From NCBI RefSeq assembly GCF_037482845.1, contig NZ_JBBHJW010000009.1, positions 1 through 64,000 of the forward strand: a stretch of DNA of 64,000 nucleotides, read 5' to 3'. The notes under the pieces are model-generated. The model worked only from the letters and a program-made list of their open reading frames with translations. It searched no databases and was not told where the DNA came from. How positions within the stretch are numbered: position 1 is the stretch's first letter; the number at the start of each line of letters is the position of its first letter. The DNA is from Paucibacter_B soli (GTDB lineage Bacteria; Pseudomonadota; Gammaproteobacteria; Burkholderiales; Burkholderiaceae_C). The position numbers and the translations under genes are program-made. Below are positions 14,878-22,800 of the stretch, piece by piece.

Positions 14878-14899
14878 GTCGCGGTGCGCACGAGTCGAC

Positions 14900-14926
14900 T
14901 TGTTCATTCGATGTGGAAGTGATATC
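14900..14926 (+). promoter_or_regulatory. Promoter-like box TTGTTC-15-GATATC
   Basis: It reads into the four-gene run 14959-16492, 32 bases before its first ATG. Confidence 0.6.
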
Positions 14927-14958
14927 TAAACCACATACCCAACTCTTCAACATTCACC

Positions 14959-15366
14959 ATGCCCACCTCCGCTCCTGAAACCCGCACCGCTCGCGTCCAA
15001 GAAGCCTTCATCGCCGAGATCCAGAAGAACGGCATCCTGCATGCGCTCGAATGGATTGGTGCCTGGTATCAGAAGGCCGCGGCCGCCCATCTCGAAGACG
15101 AGCTGTCCCGTCAGCTGGGTGGTCATGCCCGCGACCGGGAGCTGGTCGCGCTGGCCTTGACCGATATGCTGCTGTCTGACGGCTCACTGGTTGCAAACTA
15201 CAGCAGCGGCCCCGGCGAGAACCTGATGCGCCAGGCCACCGTTGCCGAGGTCTCGCGGCGCCTGCGCGAGATCACCGCCCATCAGCGAAGCCAGCAGCTC
15301 GATGCCATCCATGCCCGCCTGACGGCTGCGGCAAAGCCTCAAGCTGAAGCCGGCGCGGCCGCCTGA
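14959..15366 (+). CDS. Helical unknown protein, 135 aa
   Basis: First gene of a four-gene unit driven from the box at 14900-14926. It is predicted all-helical with GILHALEWIGAWYQKAAAAH and a later GENLMRQATVAEVSRRLREI segment, ending in an Ala-rich tail. There is no recognisable catalytic motif. The next gene follows after 2 bases, so the two are translationally coupled. Confidence 0.6.
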   Translation: MPTSAPETRTARVQEAFIAEIQKNGILHALEWIGAWYQKAAAAHLEDELSRQLGGHARDRELVALALTDMLLSDGSLVANYSSGPGENLMRQATVAEVSRRLREITAHQRSQQLDAIHARLTAAAKPQAEAGAAA

Positions 15367-15368
15367 CT

Positions 15369-15752
15369 GTGAGCGCCGTGCAACTTCGCGTCGACGCCGT
15401 GCTCTTCGAGTACGAGCAGCCGCTCATCGTTGCCGCGATGGACGATGTGGGGCGCCGCTTTGTCGGTGTTGCCTATGGACCCGATCTGGAGGGCCTGGAC
15501 CAGAGCTTCGTCTTCATCGAGGCGTCTGCCGAGCAGCTGGCCGACTTCACTTCCGGTGCCGTCGATCTGCGCTCTGTGATCGACGAGCGCGAGGGCATGG
15601 TCCTGACCGGCGTTGCCGAGGGCAATGCCGGTGACCTGGTTGACTGCCAGGTCACCGCCGGCGTGCCCGCGCAAGCGAGGCCGGGCCCGGGTTTGGTTCT
15701 GCCCGCGGAAGTTGTGCGAGTGGTCTCTGGCCAGTTTGTGCCCGCTGCCTAA
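15369..15752 (+). CDS. Unknown protein, 127 aa
   Basis: GTG start two bases after the previous stop. Beta-rich prediction: AVLFEYEQPLIVAAMDDVGR, then RRFVGVAYGPDLEGL, resembling small DUF6575-like domains that bind regulators, but I cannot assign it with confidence. It contains no Cys-rich motif and no Arg-rich tail. It is second in the four-gene unit. Confidence 0.6.
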   Translation: MSAVQLRVDAVLFEYEQPLIVAAMDDVGRRFVGVAYGPDLEGLDQSFVFIEASAEQLADFTSGAVDLRSVIDEREGMVLTGVAEGNAGDLVDCQVTAGVPAQARPGPGLVLPAEVVRVVSGQFVPAA

Positions 15753-15775
15753 ATTGCGACTCTGAGGAGATTGTC

Positions 15776-16099
15776 GTGCCCATCGATACCGTCACCAACC
15801 TTTCACGCGCCCAGAAGATCAAGGCCTTGCTGGCCGAGCTGGTCACTGAAACCGGATGCACCGAAAAGGAAGCCCTGGTCGACCTGATTTGCAACACCAT
15901 GCACTACGCGCGGATGCGCAACGCAGATACACATGATTTCGAGGCCTCGTTCAATGAGGCCCTCTACACCGCGCGCAGTCAGCACGAGGTCGAATTCAAT
16001 GAGGATCCGGAGGGGGTTGCTGATGTCCGGGACGCTCCCGCGCTCCTGGCTATGGATTCGATTCCGGCGACTGCTCGAAAGGTGCGCCGTCCTCGGTGA
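15776..16099 (+). CDS. Unknown protein with Arg-rich C-terminus, 107 aa
   Basis: GTG start after GAGGAGATTGTC. The helical N-terminal half (AQKIKALLAELVTETGCTEK) is followed by an acidic segment and a terminus ATARKVRRPR. That terminus resembles the Pro/Arg tails that dominate the 34.6-59 kb array, making this one of the few examples outside it. The main domain is not recognised. Confidence 0.6.
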   Translation: MPIDTVTNLSRAQKIKALLAELVTETGCTEKEALVDLICNTMHYARMRNADTHDFEASFNEALYTARSQHEVEFNEDPEGVADVRDAPALLAMDSIPATARKVRRPR

Positions 16100-16108
16100 G
16101 AATGCCTC

Positions 16109-16492
16109 ATGCCCAGGCTCACCGCCAATTCACTTCTGCAGCGCGCTATCAGCCCAGCGGTCCTGGATCGCGAGTCATTGGCGGACGCCTATGGAAAGAA
16201 GGGCGAGACAGCTGCGCAGGCCATGGACCTGGCCGGCAAGATTCAGAACCTTCGCGGCCGTCGATTCGACTCCCTGAGCGAGGATGAGCTCAACGTGGCC
16301 ATGTGCGCATTTATCTACGCGGAGCAGTGGGAGCAATCCCTGGCCGAGTCCAGGCCCGGCAAGGATGTCGAACGCCGGGCGCGCCGCAATGCGGCCTACT
16401 TCAAAACCCTCCGACATCAAATCTGGGGCAAGACCCAGCTCGAAGTCAGTCTTGAGCGCGGGACCAGGGTGAACATCGAGTCCCTCCCCTGA
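16109..16492 (+). CDS. Unknown protein, 127 aa
   Basis: Last gene of the four-gene unit, 9 bases after the previous stop, followed by a terminator. Helical, with DELNVAMCAFIYAEQWEQSL and RRARRNAAYFKTLRHQIWGK. It has no signal, membrane or metal motif. The start ATG at 16109 follows TGAGAATGCCTC with a weak ribosome site, so coupling with the upstream gene is likely. Confidence 0.6.
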   Translation: MPRLTANSLLQRAISPAVLDRESLADAYGKKGETAAQAMDLAGKIQNLRGRRFDSLSEDELNVAMCAFIYAEQWEQSLAESRPGKDVERRARRNAAYFKTLRHQIWGKTQLEVSLERGTRVNIESLP

Positions 16493-16507
16493 CCGCGAGA
16501 CCAGCAT

Positions 16508-16533
16508 GAAAAGCCGCCCGAGGGCGGCTTCTT
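16508..16533. terminator. Bidirectional terminator
   Basis: AAGCCGCCC-GA-GGGCGGCTT, with TTCTTC on the plus side and TTTTCATG on the minus side. It lies between convergent genes and can end both. Confidence 0.75.
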
Positions 16534-16548
16534 CATTGGTGCATTGTT

Positions 16549-17304
16549 TCAGGCTTTGTCAGCTGCAGGTGCAGTTTGCGGACTCGACGCAGTCGGCGCA
16601 GTCGGCGCACTCGGTGCGTTTGTCGGAGCCGCCTGCTTGGGCTTGGCCGAGGCCTTCTTGGCTACCGGCTTCGGCGCAACCTTCTTCACGACTGCCTTTT
16701 TCGGTGCAGACGCTTTGGTCGCAGCGGCAGGTGCCGCCGCTGGTTTCTTTGTGGTCGGCTTGGTGGCTGCAGCTTTCTTCACCGGAGTCGCCATCTTCAC
16801 GGCTGGCTTGGTGGCAGCAGCCTTTTTCACCGGAGCCACCGTTTTCACGGCTGGCTTGGCGGCGGCAGCCATCTTTACCGGAGCCGCCATCTTCACGGCC
16901 TTCTTGGTAGCCTTAGGAGTCGACTTCTCGGCGGGCGCTGATTTGGCCTTGATTGCCTTGGTGACCTTCTTTGCGGCGCCGATCAGGAAGTCCTCGATCT
17001 TCTTGCCTTCAGCGACAGCGGCTCGAATCCAGCGCGGCTGCGCGCCACGACCAGACCACGTGTTGGCGCCGTCGGTGTACTTTGCGGGTACCTTTGCCTT
17101 CACAGGTGCCGGCAGGGTGGAAACAGCAGTCACAGCATCCTTGGCGGTGCCGAAGATGTCTTCTGCAGTGATTCCGAACTTTGCGACGTCCTTCTTGATC
17201 CTGGCAATGACTTTGCCTGCGCCCTTTCGGGCCTGTGCCAACCTCGCCTGGAGAGTGGCAATCTGACGTTCGATCTGAAGTGGGGACAGTGCAGCCTTGG
17301 CCAT
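16549..17304 (-). CDS. H-NS-family protein with long histone-H1-like tail, 251 aa
   Basis: Residues 1-60 form the coiled-coil oligomerisation region. Residues 75-110 carry the H-NS DNA-binding core (KYTDGANTWSGRGAQPRWI). About 135 residues of Lys/Ala/Pro repeats follow, with recurring units such as PVKKAAATKPAVKMA, resembling histone H1/AlgP tails. H-NS proteins bind AT-rich DNA and silence acquired genes. The tail would add sequence-independent DNA compaction (inference). A normal H-NS is about 100-135 residues, so the extension more than doubles it. Plasmid-borne H-NS copies often limit the fitness cost of the plasmid; that role is plausible here. Confidence 0.85.
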   Translation of the reverse strand: MAKAALSPLQIERQIATLQARLAQARKGAGKVIARIKKDVAKFGITAEDIFGTAKDAVTAVSTLPAPVKAKVPAKYTDGANTWSGRGAQPRWIRAAVAEGKKIEDFLIGAAKKVTKAIKAKSAPAEKSTPKATKKAVKMAAPVKMAAAAKPAVKTVAPVKKAAATKPAVKMATPVKKAAATKPTTKKPAAAPAAATKASAPKKAVVKKVAPKPVAKKASAKPKQAAPTNAPSAPTAPTASSPQTAPAADKA

Positions 17305-17403
17305 TTGGAACCTTGCAGTGGAGATTCGCGAAGTCTAGCGCTATAGAGCCATGAGATCTCGTATTCGCACAGGATGCGTGGACTGCATGGTACGTCGGCA
17401 CAT

Positions 17404-17781
17404 TCAATGGAGCGAGAACGAGCTCAGGTTGGTCTCCACGCACTGGAACTGCACCGGGAGCAAGTCATCACGAAAATCACCGGCGCGCTCGATTCCGAAC
17501 ATCCGGACCTCAATGGCGTGCTTGATGGCCTTGAGGACGCAGAAGCCGGCCAGGCTCATTTGGGCGACATGTTCATTGAACGTCGGCTTCTTGAGGAGCG
17601 TGCACTGCTCATGGATGAACTCGAGCACTTCCCTGGGATTCCCGGACTCTGGGCAGTGACCGCAGAACGACTCGATGTCGTCCTGCACTTGCTCGGAGAG
17701 CCAGACCTGGCCATCGTGAAAGTTGATCGATGGAAGGTAGGGGTTGATTGCGAAGAGATTGAGCGATTGCAGCGTGTACAT
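17404..17781 (-). CDS. Unknown protein, 125 aa
   Basis: The frame is open further upstream, but ATG 17781 gives a natural N-terminus (MYTLQSLNLFAINPYLPSIN). It contains Cys residues in ESFCGHCPESG and a later GFCVLKAIKHAIEVRMFGIE helix. The opposite strand also has an open frame of 138 codons, but its composition is that of a shadow. Monocistronic between H-NS and a divergent secreted protein. Function unknown. Confidence 0.5.
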   Translation of the reverse strand: MYTLQSLNLFAINPYLPSINFHDGQVWLSEQVQDDIESFCGHCPESGNPREVLEFIHEQCTLLKKPTFNEHVAQMSLAGFCVLKAIKHAIEVRMFGIERAGDFRDDLLPVQFQCVETNLSSFSLH

Positions 17782-17822
17782 GCCATGTAGATATTGCACG
17801 CGATCAAGTTTGCCCAGTCCCC

Positions 17823-17849
17823 TTGACGATATTCGTGCCGTCAAATATC
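17823..17849 (+). promoter_or_regulatory. Promoter-like box TTGACG-15-AATATC
   Basis: The best -35 in the window (TTGACG) with an AATATCT variant of the box, 30 bases before the TTG start at 17880. Confidence 0.55.
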
Positions 17850-17879
17850 TAGAGTCATCCGCAACCACTGGAGGAATCC

Positions 17880-18182
17880 TTGAAAAAACTGTCCGCTCTC
17901 ATCGCTCTGGCACTGGCCGGCGCCCTGCCCCTGGCCAACGCGGCCGACTCGCCCAAGCCCGACGCCAACGCCGTGTGGAAGGATGTCGCCAATTGCATGC
18001 CGGCCGCCCGCGGCAAGGTGGCCTCGGTGAGGGCTGGGAAGTTCGGCGGCCAGGCTGGTGTCGAGGTCAAGGTGAAGTTCGACAAGGGGAGCAAGACGTT
18101 CGCATCGACGGTGGTCGGTGCCAGGGTGGACGACTTCAAGGTCGGCACCGCCTTCTGCGCTGTCGACTACACGACCGACTGA
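17880..18182 (+). CDS. Secreted/periplasmic protein, 100 aa
   Basis: TTG start preceded by TGGAGGAAT. A Sec signal peptide is evident: KK, a hydrophobic core (LSALIALALAGALPLANA), then an AxA-type cleavage site before ADSPKPDAN. The mature part of about 78 residues has two Cys (NCMPA and FCAVDY) that could form a disulfide, and predicted beta strands. The family is not recognised. The 65-aa gene follows after 7 bases. Confidence 0.7.
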   Translation: MKKLSALIALALAGALPLANAADSPKPDANAVWKDVANCMPAARGKVASVRAGKFGGQAGVEVKVKFDKGSKTFASTVVGARVDDFKVGTAFCAVDYTTD

Positions 18183-18189
18183 GGGCGCT

Positions 18190-18387
18190 ATGGCCAAGAA
18201 GTCCAAGAACGGCAAGGCGCTGAAGCCCGGCAAGGCCTATCAACAATCGGGCCGCTCGTCCAAGGACCCCTCGTGGATGATTGCCGTCAGCGAAAATGAC
18301 TATCTGTGCGGTGCTGATGGTTGCATTGTCTTCTTCAACACTGCGCGCGAGGCCGAGAAAGCTTATCGCGCTCGCTATCCCACCTGA
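18190..18387 (+). CDS. Small basic protein, 65 aa
   Basis: ATG 18190 after GAGGGCGCT. Lys-rich start (AKKSKNGKALKPGKAYQQSG), then WMIAVSENDYLCGADGCIVF with a Cys pair and a short helix. Downstream of the secreted protein in the same unit and just left of IS element D. No family recognised. Confidence 0.55.
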   Translation: MAKKSKNGKALKPGKAYQQSGRSSKDPSWMIAVSENDYLCGADGCIVFFNTAREAEKAYRARYPT

Positions 18388-18558
18388 GCTCGGTCCCGCT
18401 CCAGATCATGACGGCCCACCATCCATGGCTGAGGGGGCTGCGCCCAAGCGGTCTGGCACGAAGTGCCTGGAGGAAACGCCGACCTGTTTGGGGGCAGGGG
18501 AATCATCTCCGGGCTGACGCCCTGTCAGGCCGGGTTCGTGAACTCAAGTCACGAAGCC

Positions 18559-18585
18559 TTGTACGACTTCAACCTATGTGATATC
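18559..18585 (+). promoter_or_regulatory. Promoter-like box TTGTAC-15-GATATC ahead of tnpB D
   Basis: It lies inside the element. The GTG start is 5 bases after GATATC, so leaderless initiation at GTG 18591 or ATG 18594 is expected. Confidence 0.5.
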
Positions 18586-18590
18586 CGATA

Positions 18591-19862
18591 GTGATGCAGC
18601 GTCGCAAGGTTACCTACAAGCTCTACCCCTCGGCCCGCCAGGCCGAGGGCCTGCTGGCGCTGCTGCGCCAGCACAAAGAGCTGTGGAACGCAGCGCTCGA
18701 GGAACGCATCGACGCCTGGCGCAAGGCCGGCAAGAGCATCTCGTACGAGGACCAGTGCCGCTCCCTAACGCAGCTGCGCGGCGAGTTGCCCGCGGACTGG
18801 GCGACGATGAACTGCTCGTCGCAGCAAATCACGCTGCGCCGGCTGGACAAGGCTTTCAAGGCCTTCTTCGAGCGGGTGCGCCGTGGCGCGTCACCAGGCT
18901 TCCCGCGCTTCAAATCCCTCTCGCGCATGCCGGGAATCGGCTTCAAGGGCCATGGCGATGGGTGGCGCTTCGCGCCGAACATCGCCAACGACGGTCGGCC
19001 GGACGACTTCGGCGTCATCCACTGGGCCAAGCACGGCACGCTGCGCCTGCAGGGCCTGGGGCATATCAAGTGCCGCGGCCAGGCGCGCGCGGCCGGCGTC
19101 ATCAAGAGCTGCGAACTGCTGTACAGGCATGGTGAGTGGCATGTCTCGGTGACGCTCGAGTGCGCCGATGCGGATGTCGCGCGCCGGCGTACCGAGCATC
19201 ACGCGATGGCGGCCGACTGGGGCGTCAGCCGCCTGCTGACCATCGCGCGCACCGATGGCCCGCATCGCGAGGCCGTCGAGCTCGAGGACAACCCGCGCTG
19301 GTACGCCGGCGCGCAGGCTCGCCTGGTCGAGCTCGACCGGGCGGTGAGCGCCAAGCGCCGCGGTGGCAAGAACTGGCGCAAGGCCTGCGCCGTGCGCGGC
19401 GCCTTCAAGGCCAAGCTCGCACGTAAGCGCCATGAGCACCAGCATCAGCTGAGCGCTCGCCTGGCGTCTCGCTGCTCGGTCTTTGCAACCGAGAAGCTCA
19501 GCATCAAGAACATGACGGGTTCGGCCGCCGGCACGGTGGAAGAGCCTGGCACGAATGTCCAGCAGAAGGCTGGACTGAACCGAGAGATTCTCGACACCGC
19601 TCCGGCGGCGTTGCTTCAGAAGGTCGCGTACAAAGTGCAGGAGACTGGCGCGCTGTACCTCGAAGCTCCGACGAGAAAACTCAAGCCCTCGCAGACCTGC
19701 CCAGCCTGCGGCACTGTGACCAAGAAGCTGCTGGGGCAGCGCTGGCACTGCTGCCATGCGTGCGGGCACGAGGAGGACCGGGACTCAGCCGCAGCGCGCG
19801 TCGTGCTGCGCTGGGCGCTGGGCACATTGGATTGCGGCCAGGAACTGGCCGAAGCGGCTTAG
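18591..19862 (+). CDS. tnpB: TnpB, RNA-guided nuclease of element D, 423 aa
   Basis: Intact RuvC residues: Asp209 (AADWGVSRLLTIA), Glu301 (FATEKLSIKNM) and Asp398 (EDRDSAAARVV). The zinc ribbon is CPACGT ... CCHACGH. The RuvC-I motif DWGV and RuvC-III RDSAAA differ from elements A and B, so this is a separate TnpB lineage. Typical length. It starts at GTG immediately after the GATATC box. The C-terminus (ELAEAA) ends just before the right-end hairpin. Predicted to be guided by right-end RNA, which would read into the leader of the 175-aa gene. Confidence 0.88.
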   Translation: MMQRRKVTYKLYPSARQAEGLLALLRQHKELWNAALEERIDAWRKAGKSISYEDQCRSLTQLRGELPADWATMNCSSQQITLRRLDKAFKAFFERVRRGASPGFPRFKSLSRMPGIGFKGHGDGWRFAPNIANDGRPDDFGVIHWAKHGTLRLQGLGHIKCRGQARAAGVIKSCELLYRHGEWHVSVTLECADADVARRRTEHHAMAADWGVSRLLTIARTDGPHREAVELEDNPRWYAGAQARLVELDRAVSAKRRGGKNWRKACAVRGAFKAKLARKRHEHQHQLSARLASRCSVFATEKLSIKNMTGSAAGTVEEPGTNVQQKAGLNREILDTAPAALLQKVAYKVQETGALYLEAPTRKLKPSQTCPACGTVTKKLLGQRWHCCHACGHEEDRDSAAARVVLRWALGTLDCGQELAEAA

Positions 19863-19908
19863 CCGCCGCGAGACCGCCTCCAACCTACGGATTGGTGGCG
19901 GTAGTTCA
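19780..19908 (+). ncRNA. Predicted omega/reRNA scaffold of element D
   Basis: Position at the tnpB 3' end plus the CCGCC..GGCGG hairpin before TAGTTCA. The guide would begin at 19909. The 5' limit is a guess. Confidence 0.35.
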
Positions 19909-19936
19909 TTTCGGTGGGCCTACTTGTTTCCGCCTC

Positions 19937-19963
19937 TTGATGATCCTCACACGTGGTGATACT
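19937..19963 (+). promoter_or_regulatory. Promoter-like box TTGATG-15-GATACT
   Basis: Variant of the box just beyond IS element D, ending 8 bases before the ATG at 19972. A short leader or leaderless mRNA is expected. Confidence 0.45.
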
Positions 19964-19971
19964 TCGATCCC

Positions 19972-20499
19972 ATGAACACGCCCGTCCTCTTTGACCGCGC
20001 TGAGATGCTGTCGATGCTTCCGGTCACCATCAGCGACCTCAAACACGCCGAGCGCGGCCGCCGGGCGCCGACCAATGGGAACATCCGTGCAGCCCTGTAT
20101 GCCTACGTGATTCGAGAGCTCTTTTCGAAGGAGCGCTTCTTCTTCGAAGAGTCGGTCGACGGCGGTCGCGGTGGTCTCTTCATCAAGGGATATGTCCGGG
20201 ACGTCTGGCAGTACCTCGAGGAGGCTTACGACCTCATCCATGGCACCGACTTCGAGCGGGACTTTCGCGCGCAGATCGCGCCGGCGTGGCTTCATGCGGC
20301 CGAAGAGCGTCCGGCCATCGATCCAGCTGTGCGTGCTTTGCTTTCGCACCTGGTTCGTCGCCTGCGCAATGCGCGAGCAAGTCTTCGGCGCGCCGTGGAA
20401 TCGAAGCATCCCGATGTCGCCATCGAAAACGCGCGCGGTGCAGCCCTCGAGGCATGGAATAGTTACCAGGCCGCCAAGGCTGTGGTTGCCGGCGCTTAA
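19972..20499 (+). CDS. Unknown protein, 175 aa
   Basis: Residues 10-40 (AEMLSMLPVTISDLKHAERG, then RRAPTNGNIRAAL) could form a degenerate helix-turn-helix. The rest is helical with FIKGYVRDVWQYLEEAYDLI. It is followed after 5 bases by the ParB-N-like gene. No signal or metal motif. DNA binding is only a suggestion from the basic N-terminal region. Confidence 0.6.
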   Translation: MNTPVLFDRAEMLSMLPVTISDLKHAERGRRAPTNGNIRAALYAYVIRELFSKERFFFEESVDGGRGGLFIKGYVRDVWQYLEEAYDLIHGTDFERDFRAQIAPAWLHAAEERPAIDPAVRALLSHLVRRLRNARASLRRAVESKHPDVAIENARGAALEAWNSYQAAKAVVAGA

Positions 20500-20504
20500 G
20501 CCCT

Positions 20505-20936
20505 ATGACATCACCTCGTCGCACATCCAGAAGTGTCTTGGTGCCGGTTCGCCGGCTGGCCCGGCACTGCAACCCCTTCGATCCGGTCTGGGACACGCCT
20601 GACCTGCGCCGGCATCGAATCACACTGGCCCAGGTGCGCAAGTGCATCGAGCTCCGCCAATTTGAGCCGACGCCCTTCAACCCGGCATCCGACTGCCCCA
20701 CCTGGCGGCTTTCGCGGCACGCGCGCCGGGTCGCCTACCTGGCGGTCCATGGCTGGGGTGATCCCATCCACATCGACGTCGGCGTGCCTGCCATGTGCTG
20801 CCATGTTGATTGGCTTGTCGAGGATGGGAATCACCGCCTCGCCGCGGCCATCGTGCGCAACGATGAGCACATCGCCTCGATCATCTCGGGCAGCCACGAC
20901 TATTGCCGCGAGATCCTGGGCGTTGCCCCTCGATAG
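20505..20936 (+). CDS. ParB-N/sulfiredoxin-like domain protein, 143 aa
   Basis: The motif WLVEDGNHRLAAAIVRNDEH is the characteristic nucleotide-binding strand-helix (DGxHRxxAA) of the ParB-N/sulfiredoxin superfamily. Preceding segments ITLAQVRKCIELRQFEPTPF and GWGDPIHIDVGV fit the domain's first strands. No HTH follows, so it is not a full ParB partition protein. Such stand-alone domains occur in phage and toxin-antitoxin contexts. It probably forms a two-gene unit with the preceding gene. Confidence 0.6.
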   Translation: MTSPRRTSRSVLVPVRRLARHCNPFDPVWDTPDLRRHRITLAQVRKCIELRQFEPTPFNPASDCPTWRLSRHARRVAYLAVHGWGDPIHIDVGVPAMCCHVDWLVEDGNHRLAAAIVRNDEHIASIISGSHDYCREILGVAPR

Positions 20937-20966
20937 CGGGCGCTGCGCCTCTTCAGCGCCATCAAA

Positions 20967-21803
20967 CTATTGCGGCGTCTTTCGACTCATCAGCCGCCTC
21001 CGCGCGTCTGCACCGCGTTCGATGGCCTCATCACTTGGTGGCTGGGTCAGACCGCCTGCTTCCCGCTCCTCGCCAAAGTTCACGGACTCGGCGTTCGTCT
21101 GCCAGTCCCTCAGCGCAGCAACCAGATCCCATCGCTCAGCGAGCTCACCCAGAAGCTGATGATCGAGCGCCGCCATGTCGACATCGACCGGTGGCAAAGT
21201 GACGCGAGACCTATCCAGTCCGGCCAGGTGCAGCCATTGAAGCAGCGCTGCCTCAGGTCGAAAGGTTTCGCATTGGCTGCCGGGCTGCAGCATATCGAAG
21301 CGATCCTGAGAGTTCTTTGGGAAGAACTTCTCAGCAAGCCCCAGAAACCGAAAACGGTCACCAGATGAAGTGACAAGTTCACCAAGCTTCGGTCGCTTGG
21401 TTGCCGACGATGGTAGGACCGCGGTAACCATCTGGTCTGTGCTGTTGTTCAGGAAGCCGCACTTCCCGAGCACCGAATTCAATGAGATTACGGCGCCGGC
21501 GCGAATGAACTGGGCAACTTCTTCCATCTCGGCCGGAGGGACTGCGCGCTTGTTCAAGAACACCCCGCTTGAGACTCTACGAAGAGCGCCTGCCGACACC
21601 AACATGTCAGCAGTCACGCGAGCGGTGCTTGCTGACGCTGTGGGCCTGAATTCGCGGACGAAGCTAAGCAGTTCTGCGGCCGTGTAGACCCGGCGCGCCG
21701 ATGCCGTGGCGAGCCCACCAAGAAGGGCGAACTTCCAGTCTGCGCCGCCTTTGTATGTTTGCTCGTTGTCGATGCTCTTCTTGTCGTCGTGCTGCATGGT
21801 CAT
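20967..21803 (-). CDS. AbiEi-like transcriptional regulator/antitoxin, 278 aa
   Basis: Residues 38-90 form a winged helix (VYTAAELLSFVREF, then VTADMLVSAGALRRVSSGVF), followed by the AbiEi-type segment FIRAGAVISLNSVLGKCGFL and a helical C-terminal domain. AbiEi is the antitoxin of type IV AbiE systems and represses its own operon. No AbiEii nucleotidyltransferase is adjacent; the only one here is 37 kb away at 58134 and has its own Xre-type partner. This is therefore an orphan regulator, or the partner has been lost. Start ATG 21803, monocistronic. Confidence 0.65.
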   Translation of the reverse strand: MTMQHDDKKSIDNEQTYKGGADWKFALLGGLATASARRVYTAAELLSFVREFRPTASASTARVTADMLVSAGALRRVSSGVFLNKRAVPPAEMEEVAQFIRAGAVISLNSVLGKCGFLNNSTDQMVTAVLPSSATKRPKLGELVTSSGDRFRFLGLAEKFFPKNSQDRFDMLQPGSQCETFRPEAALLQWLHLAGLDRSRVTLPPVDVDMAALDHQLLGELAERWDLVAALRDWQTNAESVNFGEEREAGGLTQPPSDEAIERGADARRRLMSRKTPQ

Positions 21804-21902
21804 TTATGAAGTCTTTCCGCTCATCAAGTCAACTTGAAGTCTGAAAGGATCACAAGTCCGGCGCTAGGAACTCCATCTTGGGCGGCCTTGTTGTTTGCGG
21901 CA

Positions 21903-21929
21903 TTGACGTTTCAATGCGTATATGATATC
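21903..21929 (+). promoter_or_regulatory. Promoter-like box TTGACG-15-GATATC
   Basis: Near-ideal copy, 32 bases before the 45-aa gene at 21961. Confidence 0.65.
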
Positions 21930-21960
21930 CTAAATGCAGCTCAGAATGGAGCTATCCACC

Positions 21961-22098
21961 ATGAATGCACCCGACAAAGTCCCCGCTCAAGCCCCTTCGG
22001 AATTGGTCCTGGACTTCGACTCTGACGAGCCGCTGCCGGTCTGCCCGATGCGCAAGGACGGCATGGGTGCCGGCGAAATCTGCGAGGCTTGCCAGTGA
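21961..22098 (+). CDS. Very small Cys-containing protein, 45 aa
   Basis: Not obvious from ORF length alone, but it is the first ATG after a strong box and its stop overlaps the next start (TGATG). Sequence MNAPDKVPAQAPSELVL, then PVCPMRKDGMGAGEICEACQ, gives CPM and CEAC Cys motifs that could bind a metal. Acidic middle. It heads the unit 21961-22698. Function unknown. Confidence 0.6.
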   Translation: MNAPDKVPAQAPSELVLDFDSDEPLPVCPMRKDGMGAGEICEACQ

Positions 22099-22319
22099 TG
22101 GTGGCCCAGCAGCCCAGGAATGCCATGTCGGTCGACGAGATCCGCGCACGTGCGGACTCGATGGTGCTGGCGCATGCGCGCCGCGATCTGCGCATTCCGC
22201 TCGATGACTCGGATCGCTCGGTCCTGGCGCCCTTTGGTCGCCTGGCTCGCAAGCGCTTGTTCCGTTGGGGTGTGCTGATTACATGCCTGGCCCTCGCCGT
22301 CGTTGCCGTGGTGCGCTGA
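22098..22319 (+). CDS. Small membrane-anchored protein, 73 aa
   Basis: The start overlaps the previous stop by one base (TGATG), so translation is coupled. The N-terminal 50 residues are soluble and charged. A single C-terminal transmembrane helix (GVLITCLALAVVAVV) follows a basic segment (RLARKRLFRW), predicting a tail anchor with the N-terminus in the cytoplasm. Family unknown. Confidence 0.65.
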   Translation: MVAQQPRNAMSVDEIRARADSMVLAHARRDLRIPLDDSDRSVLAPFGRLARKRLFRWGVLITCLALAVVAVVR

Positions 22320-22323
22320 AGCT

Positions 22324-22698
22324 ATGTCCCCTCTTCTCAAGACGGCCGAACAGCGGCTGGGTGAAGTCGAGTTCGAGTTGAATCAAGCTCGCGCAGCCCT
22401 CGCCTTGGCCCGCGCAGCCCTCGCCCAGTCTCAAACCGGTGGCGGCGGTTCTGACGGTTCCGGATCGCATCTCGATCCATCGTTGCTCGACCGGGCCGCG
22501 CGCTGCGCGGCGGACCATCGGGCGCTGACTCATGGCGACTTCATCGCTGCGCTTCGTCACCAGGTGGAACCTGACCCGGGAATGCTGCGTTGCACGAAGG
22601 CGCTCTATGCGTGCGATGGCGACTTCCAGAGAGCGCTGGAATCGTTTCGAAGTGGGGCCTGGACCGTTGGCGTTCTCGTCGACAGTAGGCCTCGCTAG
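22324..22698 (+). CDS. Coiled-coil unknown protein, 124 aa
   Basis: Starts 4 bases after the previous stop. Residues 5-40 form a coiled coil (ERLGEV-like heptads with ARAALALARAAL), then a Gly/Ser linker, then a domain with two Cys (ARCAADHRALTHGDFIAALR, then LRCTKALYACDGDFQRALES). The latter resembles the ubiquitin-associated/EF-Ts-like helix pattern (TKALxxCxGDxxxAxExL). EF-Ts-type resemblance is a weak inference. It ends DSRPR. Confidence 0.55.
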   Translation: MSPLLKTAEQRLGEVEFELNQARAALALARAALAQSQTGGGGSDGSGSHLDPSLLDRAARCAADHRALTHGDFIAALRHQVEPDPGMLRCTKALYACDGDFQRALESFRSGAWTVGVLVDSRPR

Positions 22699-22800
22699 GC
22701 CTATACCGGTCTCTGTTGTTTAGTGTCACCGGCCGCCTGCGGGCGGCCTTTGCTTGGCCGGGCGCGCCGATGGCCGCCTTGTCCGAAAAGGAATTCAGAC

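Larger units (their letters stand above)
18425..19908 (+). mobile_element. IS200/IS605-type element D (tnpB only)
   Basis: The left end contains CTGGCACGAAGTGCCTGGAGG and GCCGACCTG, which match the tnpA-side end of element C in reverse orientation. The right end has the ACCGCC..GGCGGT hairpin, then TAGTTCA at 19908, like elements B and C. There is no tnpA. The left limit is approximate. Confidence 0.65.

Noticed and set aside
17374..17790. 138-codon plus-strand frame opposite the 125-aa gene
   Set aside because: Repetitive Leu/Glu/Asp composition typical of a shadow; the minus-strand reading has a natural N-terminus and aromatic content.
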